Assembly: GCF_013340935.1 (NCBI RefSeq)
Contig: NZ_WHOS01000015.1
Location: 62,001 to 126,000, forward strand
Source of the DNA: Azospirillum melinis
GTDB taxonomy: Bacteria > Pseudomonadota > Alphaproteobacteria > Azospirillales > Azospirillaceae
Direction of reading: 5' to 3'
DNA length: 64,000 nt
Positions 58,949 to 64,000 of this stretch are shown here, piece by piece (position 1 is the stretch's first letter; each line of letters opens with the position of its first letter). A program made the translations under genes and the position numbers. Below the pieces are notes generated by a model. The model was not told the origin of the DNA. It searched no databases and was given only the letters and a program-made list of their open reading frames with translations.

Positions 58949-59192
58949 GGTCCCAGTCGAATGTCATCGCGATGCACTTTCACTGGGAATGATATGGTCA
59001 TTTCGGGCGCGGTGGGAAGGGGCCGTTTTCAGCTGACCTCCATTTGGCAGACCCTCCTTTGGACCGCAGGCCATTCCGCTACTCCGTAATAGGAGACACC
59101 GCTTCGGAAATTGCCGCAATCGGCGGAAAACCCTACCCCGTTCCAGAGCGTTTTCGACGGTTGGATGAGGGGCCGCGGCCGGAAACGCAAAA
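58949..59192. other. Intergenic region upstream of clpS
   Basis: This region holds the start of the clpS-clpA transcript on the - strand and, at its far end, the phasin terminator. I could not identify a confident -35/-10 or heat-shock promoter. No coding sequence in it looks real. Confidence 0.35.
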
Positions 59193-59225
59193 CGGCCCGG
59201 CATCCCAAAGCGGGATGCCGGGCCG
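59193..59225 (-). terminator. Rho-independent terminator of phasin gene 1
   Basis: CGGCCCGGCATCCC pairs with GGGATGCCGGGCCG around an AAAGC loop, a perfect 14-bp stem, followed on the - strand by GUUUUGC. It lies 68 bases after the phasin stop. Confidence 0.75.
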
Positions 59226-59292
59226 CTGCGATGCGGTCCTTCAGGTGGGCATTGGCTGCCCACTGGTCAAGAAAGCAGGAGAGCCGGACCGG

Positions 59293-59772
59293 TCAGGCGG
59301 CGACCGGCTTCTTCGACAGAACCTCGACCGTGGCGTTGACGCGGGCGTTCAGCGGGGCCAGCGCCTCGTTGGCGACCTTGACGGTCAGTTCCTGCAGCTT
59401 GGTGCTCTCCGACACGAATGCGTCGAGGCTGGCCTTGGTGAAGGTGCTCTGCAGCTCGACCAGTTCCTGGATCGTCTTCACCGCCAGCACGGCCTTGGCG
59501 TTCGACACGCTCTTCTCCAGCGAGGACTGGGTGAAGGCGGCGACCTGCTTGCCGGCCTCTTCCGCGCCTTTGGCGACGACGGTGCCGGACTTCACGAGCG
59601 CGTCAACATTCTCCTTGGTGAGAACGGTCAGCTCGTCATAGCTCTTCAGCACCTTGGCGGAGGCCTTTTCGATCTGCTCCTGCTGGGCCTTCACCAGGCC
59701 TTCCAGGTTCTGCTTGGCAGTGGCGATGGCGTCTTCGACGGACTTGGTGACGGCGGCGATCTGGTCGGACAT
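59293..59772 (-). CDS. Phasin family protein 1
   Basis: A 159-residue amphipathic helical protein (phasin_2/PhaP-like) of the type that coats polyhydroxyalkanoate granules. Marks are LEGLVKAQQEQIEKASAKVL, VAKGAEEAGKQVAAFTQSSL, VKTIQELVELQSTFTKASLD and the C-terminal NEALAPLNARVNATVEVLSK. It is similar throughout to phasin 2 upstream on the same strand. A shared TGCTGCACTGCAA element lies about 115 bases upstream. Confidence 0.92.
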   Translation of the reverse strand: MSDQIAAVTKSVEDAIATAKQNLEGLVKAQQEQIEKASAKVLKSYDELTVLTKENVDALVKSGTVVAKGAEEAGKQVAAFTQSSLEKSVSNAKAVLAVKTIQELVELQSTFTKASLDAFVSESTKLQELTVKVANEALAPLNARVNATVEVLSKKPVAA

Positions 59773-60011
59773 GGCTATGCTCCTCGCGCTCTCTATAAGG
59801 GGTCAACCGCGCGGCCCCGACGGTGCGGCGGCCGGTTGCGGAGTGGGTTGAAACCCTCGGACCCCGTCAGGGCGGGCGCCCGAGATATGCTGCACTGCAA
59901 CATGGCCTGAAGATAAGGAAAGCGGCGGGGCGAGTCAATCCGTATTGTGCGCTGCACAAAAAACTTCCGCGCGAAAGAATCCGGCCGGCGTATCGGCGGC
60001 CCGAACGCAAG
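59773..60011 (-). other. Upstream region of phasin gene 1
   Basis: This intergenic region carries the PhaR-like element at 59887-59900 and a perfect 15-base palindrome TTGTGC-GCT-GCACAA at 59945-59959. Both suggest regulator binding; no protein gene is evident. Confidence 0.5.
59887..59900. promoter_or_regulatory. PhaR-like element, copy 1
   Basis: ATGCTGCACTGCAA, also found before phasin 2. It contains CTGC-N3-GCA, close to the CTGC-N3-GCAG operator reported for PhaR repressors of alphaproteobacterial PHA genes. Candidate by motif and by its repeated placement. Confidence 0.55.
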
Positions 60012-60046
60012 ACGGCCCGGCAACCGCGTGGAGGTTGCCGGGCCGT
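60012..60046 (-). terminator. Rho-independent terminator of phasin gene 2
   Basis: ACGGCCCGGCAACC pairs with GGTTGCCGGGCCGT around a seven-base loop, a perfect 14-bp stem. It is 61 bases past the phasin 2 stop. Confidence 0.7.
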
Positions 60047-60106
60047 TTGCGATGCCGGGGGCCTATGGCTGAACCCCGGCCGTCACGTGCTATCCGATGG
60101 GGCCGC

Positions 60107-60631
60107 TCAGGCGGCGATCGGCTTGGCAATCGGCTTGGAGAAGGTCTCGACCGTCGCGGTGACGCGGGCGTTCAGCGGGGCCAGCGCCTCGTTGGTGACC
60201 TTGGTCGACAGCTCCTGCAGACGGGTGGTCTCGGCCAGCAGCGAGTCGAAGCTGGATTTCAGGAAATCGTTCTGCAGTTCCACCACTTCCTGGATGGTCC
60301 GGGCGGTCAGCAGGGCCTTGCCGGTGGTGATGGACTTGTCCAGAGCCGACTGGCCGTAGGCGACGACTTCGCGGCCCAGATCCTCGGCGCCCTTGGCGGC
60401 GATGGTGCTGCTGGCGATCAGCGCCTCGACATTGGCCTTGCCGGTGGCCTGCAGGTCCTCGTAGCTCTTCAGCATCTGGGCGGCAGTCTTCTCGAACTGC
60501 TCCTTGGCGGCGGTCGCGGTCTGTTCGAACTGCTTGACCGTCTGCTCCTGGCCGGCCTTCACCAAGCCCTCATACTGCTCCTTGGCCTGGGTAGCGACGT
60601 TCTCGAGCGACTTCGGCGTGAACTGGTTCAT
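60107..60631 (-). CDS. Phasin family protein 2
   Basis: A 174-residue phasin. The N-terminal MNQFTPKSLENVATQAKEQY is followed by a long amphipathic helix with heptad character, ALLTARTIQEVVELQNDFLK and a C-terminal NEALAPLNARVTATVETFSK almost identical to phasin 1. It ends in a lysine/proline-rich SKPIAKPIAA. I chose the ATG at 60631; the frame upstream has no phasin similarity. It binds PHA granules and limits their coalescence. The two genes have separate terminators and upstream elements, so they are transcribed independently. Confidence 0.92.
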   Translation of the reverse strand: MNQFTPKSLENVATQAKEQYEGLVKAGQEQTVKQFEQTATAAKEQFEKTAAQMLKSYEDLQATGKANVEALIASSTIAAKGAEDLGREVVAYGQSALDKSITTGKALLTARTIQEVVELQNDFLKSSFDSLLAETTRLQELSTKVTNEALAPLNARVTATVETFSKPIAKPIAA

Positions 60632-60736
60632 GGCGTGCGTTCCTTCCTGGCTGATGCCGGCATTTGGTTGGGAGACCCGTCCGCCGCAAAGCGTGGCGAG
60701 GAGCCTGCCGGCAGCGGTGTGCGTTGCATTTTTACG

Positions 60737-60751
60737 TTGTGCAGCCGTCAA
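60737..60751. promoter_or_regulatory. Half-conserved palindrome upstream of phasin 2
   Basis: TTGTGCAGCCGTCAA matches the palindrome at 59945-59959 (whose reverse complement is TTGTGCAGCGCACAA) in the TTGTGCAGC half. Weak evidence of a second shared site. Confidence 0.35.
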
Positions 60752-60787
60752 CCGCTCGATTCCCCAAGCCGCAAAACGGCGCAGAAA

Positions 60788-60801
60788 ATGCTGCACTGCA
60801 A
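60788..60801. promoter_or_regulatory. PhaR-like element, copy 2
   Basis: ATGCTGCACTGCAA, identical in 14 bases to the element before phasin 1 and about 157 bases upstream of the phasin 2 start. On the - strand it reads ATATTGCAGTGCAGCAT when its flank is included. Confidence 0.55.
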
Positions 60802-61140
60802 TATAAGGATTTTATGGGCTAAGCTCAGCGCGGTGTCAACAGTCCGTTCGGCGGGTATCCGGCTTACTCCCTTGCGCCGTACCATACCCCCATGGCGTGA
60901 AGCTCCGATGACAGCCGCGTCGCTTCCATTGCCGGCCGGCGCCCGTTTCGCGGAACCGTCGGCAAGTCCTTGAAAGCGGCCCTGATGGCGGATGTCCTTA
61001 ACGAAGGCTTTACCGGCGCTGGGACAAGTGTAGCTTGGCCGCGGGCGGGATTCGCCTCGGCCATAGGTCAGGTGCGGCGCTTGGACGCGGCGTGCCGGGC
61101 CATCCGCTCTTCAGGCCGCATCTTCGGGACCATTTCGATC
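60802..61140. other. 339-base region upstream of the Anbu gene
   Basis: It must contain the promoter of the + strand Anbu gene. An in-frame extension of that gene to 60970 lacks similarity and is rejected. I see no other gene, repeat or clear promoter. Confidence 0.35.
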
Positions 61141-61902
61141 ATGACCTATTGCCTTGGCATCAAGACCCGCGACGGCCTGATCGGTCTGTCGGACGGCCGG
61201 ATCACCAGCGGATCGCAGCTCTCGTCGGCCCGCAAGGTGACGATGATGGGCAGCGGCGGCGACCGCTTCTTCATCATGAATTCCGGCCTGCGCAGCGTGC
61301 GCGACAAGACGCTGGCCTATCTGCGCCGCGACATGCAGAAGCGCCGGGGCGAGTCCTATTCGACGATGCTGGACGCGGTTTCGGCCTTCACCGCCTGCCT
61401 GCGGCAAGTCGCCGCGGAGGACAGGGAGTCGCTGGAGGCGTCGAAGCTGCACTTCAACCTGCACGCCATCATCGGCGGCCAGCTGGCCGAAGACCGCGAA
61501 CCCTACATGTTCCTGGTCTATCCGGAGGGCAACTGGATCGAGGTGGACGAGCGCACCCCCTACCTGTCGATCGGTGCCACCGCCTACGGCAAGCCGATCC
61601 TGGACCGCGCGCTGACCTACGGCACCGACATGCAGACGGCGCTGAAGCTGGCCTACCTGTCCTTCGACAGCACGCGCTTCTCCAGCAACGATGTCGGCTT
61701 CCCCATCGACATGGTGTCCTACCATGCCGAGTCGCGCAGCTGGCGCCAGTCGAACTACGACTATGACGACCTCGCCGAACAGCGCCAGTGGTGGAACCGC
61801 AACCTGACCGAACTGGCCCGGCGCATGCCGGACGGCCCCTGGGTCGAAACGCTCGTCCCGGAAGACATGCGTCCGCGCCAGCCGGCCGAAGAGACAGTCT
61901 GA
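61141..61902 (+). CDS. Anbu-type proteasome-related protease
   Basis: A 253-residue member of the COG3484 Ntn-hydrolase family, also called Anbu (ancestral beta subunit). The N-terminus MTYCLGIKTRDGLIGLSDGR places the proteasome nucleophile threonine as residue 2, to be exposed by methionine removal, followed by an SDGR block and ARKVTMM. The rest fits a beta-subunit fold (HFNLHAIIGGQLAEDREPYM, YLSIGATAYGKPILDRALTY). The ATG at 61141 was chosen for the Thr2. Anbu genes usually sit with alpha-E, ATP-grasp and transglutaminase-like genes; none of these is adjacent. Confidence 0.85.
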   Translation: MTYCLGIKTRDGLIGLSDGRITSGSQLSSARKVTMMGSGGDRFFIMNSGLRSVRDKTLAYLRRDMQKRRGESYSTMLDAVSAFTACLRQVAAEDRESLEASKLHFNLHAIIGGQLAEDREPYMFLVYPEGNWIEVDERTPYLSIGATAYGKPILDRALTYGTDMQTALKLAYLSFDSTRFSSNDVGFPIDMVSYHAESRSWRQSNYDYDDLAEQRQWWNRNLTELARRMPDGPWVETLVPEDMRPRQPAEETV

Positions 61903-61941
61903 GCCCCAGCGGTCACCCGGGACCGCCACCGTCGGTTCGGC

Positions 61942-62703
61942 TCATTTCCCCGGAAGGGCGCTCAGCAGCAGCGCCCCGAAGGGGGCGGTCGGGCCGACCA
62001 GCCCGTAGCGGCCCAGCCCGTCGCGCCCGATCTGCACCTCGAAGAACACGCCGCCGTCCGCCAGCTGGCCGGAGGAGGGCAGGGTGCGCGGAGCCTCGTC
62101 GGGAGCCGGCAGGCCGGGATAGGCGATGCCGGTCGGGTCGATGCTGCGCAGCAGCTCCGGGAAGCGGGCGTCGGTGAAGCGGCTGGACGGGTAGGGGTAG
62201 GCGGTGAAGAACCATTGCCCGGCCCGGCAGCCGTTGATCAGCCAGTAAAAGCCATTGGACGGCAACCGCAACCCCTGGGGCGGCGGGTCGAAGACCCCGT
62301 CCTCGCGCAGGCGGCCGACGAAGCTGTCGAACTGCGCGGCGCTCAGTTGCAGGGTCGCCGTGTTGCCGCGCGCGGCGGAGAACGGATCGGCCAGCGTCAG
62401 GCGGGTGAGGTCGGTCGCCTCGATCACGTGAGCTTCGACCGCCGCGCCGCCGCGGTCCGGGTCTCCGACGATGTCGTAGGTGCGGACATGCCGGTTGTAG
62501 TCGGCGTTGAAGATCAGCCGGTAGCGGTCGGCGCTGTCCTTGCCGCAGCGGGACCGCAGGTCGTCGCCGTTGAGATAGCTGAACCAGGTCAGCTTGCGCG
62601 CCACCGGGTTGTCGGTCGGCCCGACGGAGCTGCAACCGGCGAGCGTAACCAGCGTGGCCGCCATGGCGGCGACCCCCGCTATCCTGGCGGTTGCGCGGAC
62701 CAT
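61942..62703 (-). CDS. Predicted lipoprotein, unknown function
   Basis: A 253-residue protein with a lipobox at about residues 21-24 (VTLAGC) after a hydrophobic leader (IAGVAAMAATLVTLAGCSSV), so it is probably anchored to a periplasmic membrane face. The mature part has no domain I recognise; notable are RLIFNADYNRHVRTYDIVGD and NGFYWLINGCRAGQWFFTAY. The ATG at 62703 gives a normal lipoprotein signal; an upstream ATG at 62769 would add 22 residues. It converges with the Anbu gene and is divergent from the carboxypeptidase gene. Confidence 0.75.
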   Translation of the reverse strand: MVRATARIAGVAAMAATLVTLAGCSSVGPTDNPVARKLTWFSYLNGDDLRSRCGKDSADRYRLIFNADYNRHVRTYDIVGDPDRGGAAVEAHVIEATDLTRLTLADPFSAARGNTATLQLSAAQFDSFVGRLREDGVFDPPPQGLRLPSNGFYWLINGCRAGQWFFTAYPYPSSRFTDARFPELLRSIDPTGIAYPGLPAPDEAPRTLPSSGQLADGGVFFEVQIGRDGLGRYGLVGPTAPFGALLLSALPGK

Positions 62704-63089
62704 GGCCCGACGGTCACCCCAGCGGGAAAAAAAGGCGACCGGAACGGTTCTTTGATGACCACGGCTCATTGTCGCTTGCCTCGCGTCGGCGGCCCCTGGT
62801 AGGTGGAGAACGAAGGACGTGACGGCAAGACCCGATCTCCGGACACCGGTGGGCTTTGGCCAGCCGGAGGGCGCCGGTAATCCGTTTGCCCCTTCCGTTC
62901 GCGCCGTGCCGCTCCCCTTCCGACGTGCCGTTCCCGCCGTTCCTTCCCTCTACATGCAGGACCCGCGATTTTGGCCACAGAAACTGCGAAAAGCCAAAGC
63001 AGTAAATTAACGAATTCATGCTAGACACTGATTTCGCACGAATTTACCATTGAACCAAGCACCAAAATCTAGCGGTTGGCGGGGCCATC
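62704..63089. other. 386-base region between the lipoprotein and carboxypeptidase genes
   Basis: GC-rich at its start but clearly AT-rich from about 62970 to 63070, where the promoter of the + strand carboxypeptidase gene is expected. No protein gene, RNA gene or repeat can be supported here. Confidence 0.4.
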
Positions 63090-64000
63090 ATGAGTGTAAC
63101 GCGCAACACCGTTCGTAACGGATTGTTTCCGTTCGCCTTTCGCGCGGCGGATACGGCCGGCGGGCGGAGTTCGGCGGGTATGGGGCGCCATCTGCTCGCG
63201 GCGGCCGCGCTGCTGGGTATGGTTGCCGTCGGGTCCGGCCTGTCCGCCGCCGAGGCGCTGGCGGCCAAGGCCGCCGCCATCGTGGTCGATGCCCGCACCG
63301 GGCAGGTGCTGATCGATCAGGACGCCGACGCGATCACCCATCCGGCGTCGCTGACCAAGATGATGACGCTCTATTTGACCTTCGACGCGCTGGAGGACGG
63401 TCGCCTGACCCTCGACCAGCAGTTGCCGGTCTCGTCCTGGGCGGAGAGCATGACGCCGACCAAGCTCGGCCTGCGCGCCGGCCAGACGCTGAAGGTGGAG
63501 ACGGCGATCCTCGGCCTCGTCACCAAGTCGGCCAACGACGCCGCCGTGGTGCTGGCGGAGGCGCTGGGCGGCACCGAGTCGCGCTTCGCCGAGATGATGA
63601 CGCGCAAGGCCCGCGAACTGGGCATGCGCCACACCGTCTACCGCAACGCCTCCGGCCTGCCGAACATGGAGCAGGTGACGACCGCCCGCGACTATTCCTA
63701 CCTGTCGCGCGCGCTGATGCGCGACCACGCGAAATATTACCCCTATTTCAGCCGCCGCAACTTCGTCTATGGCGGCCGCACCCTGGCCAACCACAACCAC
63801 CTGATGTCCCGCTACGAGGGCATGGATGGCATCAAGACCGGCTACACCGTGGCATCCGGCTTCAACCTTGCCGCCTCGGCGGTGCGGGACGGGCGGCGTC
63901 TGGTCGGCGTTGTGCTGGGCGGCAAGTCTGCGGTGTCGCGCGACAACAGGATGGCGGCGCTGCTCGATCAGGCCTTCGGCCGGCCCAACCGTGGCCGCGA
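63090..64000 (+). CDS. D-alanyl-D-alanine carboxypeptidase (partial, runs past the window end)
   Basis: A peptidase S11 family (DacA-like) enzyme; 303 residues are visible and the 3' end is cut off. After a hydrophobic leader (about 33-55) come the three active-site motifs: SLTK (S87, K90), SAN (147-149) and KTG (249-251), with TLANHNHLMSRYEGMDG just before the last. It trims the terminal D-alanine of peptidoglycan stem peptides in the periplasm. The ATG at 63090 is the first in frame; an ATG at residue 31 would give a more usual signal peptide. The family's C-terminal anchor region lies outside the window. Confidence 0.93.
   Translation, partial: MSVTRNTVRNGLFPFAFRAADTAGGRSSAGMGRHLLAAAALLGMVAVGSGLSAAEALAAKAAAIVVDARTGQVLIDQDADAITHPASLTKMMTLYLTFDALEDGRLTLDQQLPVSSWAESMTPTKLGLRAGQTLKVETAILGLVTKSANDAAVVLAEALGGTESRFAEMMTRKARELGMRHTVYRNASGLPNMEQVTTARDYSYLSRALMRDHAKYYPYFSRRNFVYGGRTLANHNHLMSRYEGMDGIKTGYTVASGFNLAASAVRDGRRLVGVVLGGKSAVSRDNRMAALLDQAFGRPNRGR

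Noticed and set aside
60970..61140. An N-terminal extension of the Anbu gene to the start at 60970
   Set aside because: It would bury the Thr2 nucleophile expected right after the initiator methionine, and it has no similarity to the family.

Overview
The window is GC-rich, gene-dense chromosomal DNA from a free-living, nitrogen-fixing alphaproteobacterium. The best match is Azospirillum or a close relative in the Rhodospirillales. This rests on the nif/fix gene set and its order, sigma-54/NifA control sites, two phasins (polyhydroxyalkanoate granules), Kdo/lipid A genes and many hybrid histidine kinases. No 16S rRNA is present, so the genus is an inference. I see no tRNA, rRNA, insertion sequence, prophage or CRISPR array.

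Layout. 1-7.8 kb: a lipid kinase gene, then a cell-envelope run on the + strand: LpxH-like phosphoesterase, glycosyltransferase, LysE-type exporter, kdtA, lpxK, lpxL-type acyltransferase and a second LysE-type exporter. 7.9-12 kb: an orphan BglII-like restriction endonuclease gene divergent from a large hybrid kinase gene. 12-22.9 kb: the nitrogen-fixation island. fixABCX (+) supplies low-potential electrons to nitrogenase. A second operon on the - strand, iscA-nifU-nifS-nifV-cysE-nifW, makes Fe-S clusters, homocitrate and O-acetylserine and protects the MoFe protein. Both operons have a canonical -24/-12 sigma-54 promoter with perfect TGT-N10-ACA NifA sites upstream. A response regulator and two unknown small genes are embedded in or beside the island.

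23-34.7 kb: an Old Yellow Enzyme gene divergent from a tetR gene with two palindromic operators between them, rarD, grxD-bolA, purB, a GGDEF-EAL protein, a YgjP-type peptidase and a soluble hybrid kinase. 35-39.3 kb: ugpBAEC, a glycerol-3-phosphate ABC importer, with a Pho-box-like site upstream. 39.3-47.5 kb: an SdhAF4-like protein, htpX, a DHH phosphoesterase, a DMT exporter, an ankyrin gene followed by cobD, a CydP-like peptide and a DUF1329 protein.

47.5-55.3 kb: a signalling block. Two sensor kinases and the DUF1329 gene are chained by ATGA overlaps on the - strand. They lie divergent from a STAS / anti-sigma kinase / REC-PP2C partner-switching module on the + strand. 55.3-64 kb: NAD kinase, clpS-clpA, two phasin genes that share an upstream PhaR-like element, an Anbu-type proteasome homologue, a lipoprotein and a D,D-carboxypeptidase cut by the window end.

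The most informative new observations are the orphan BglII-family endonuclease, the NifA/sigma-54 architecture of both nif operons, the modified ends of nif-linked CysE and IscA, the repeated element before both phasins, and the kinase/partner-switch locus.
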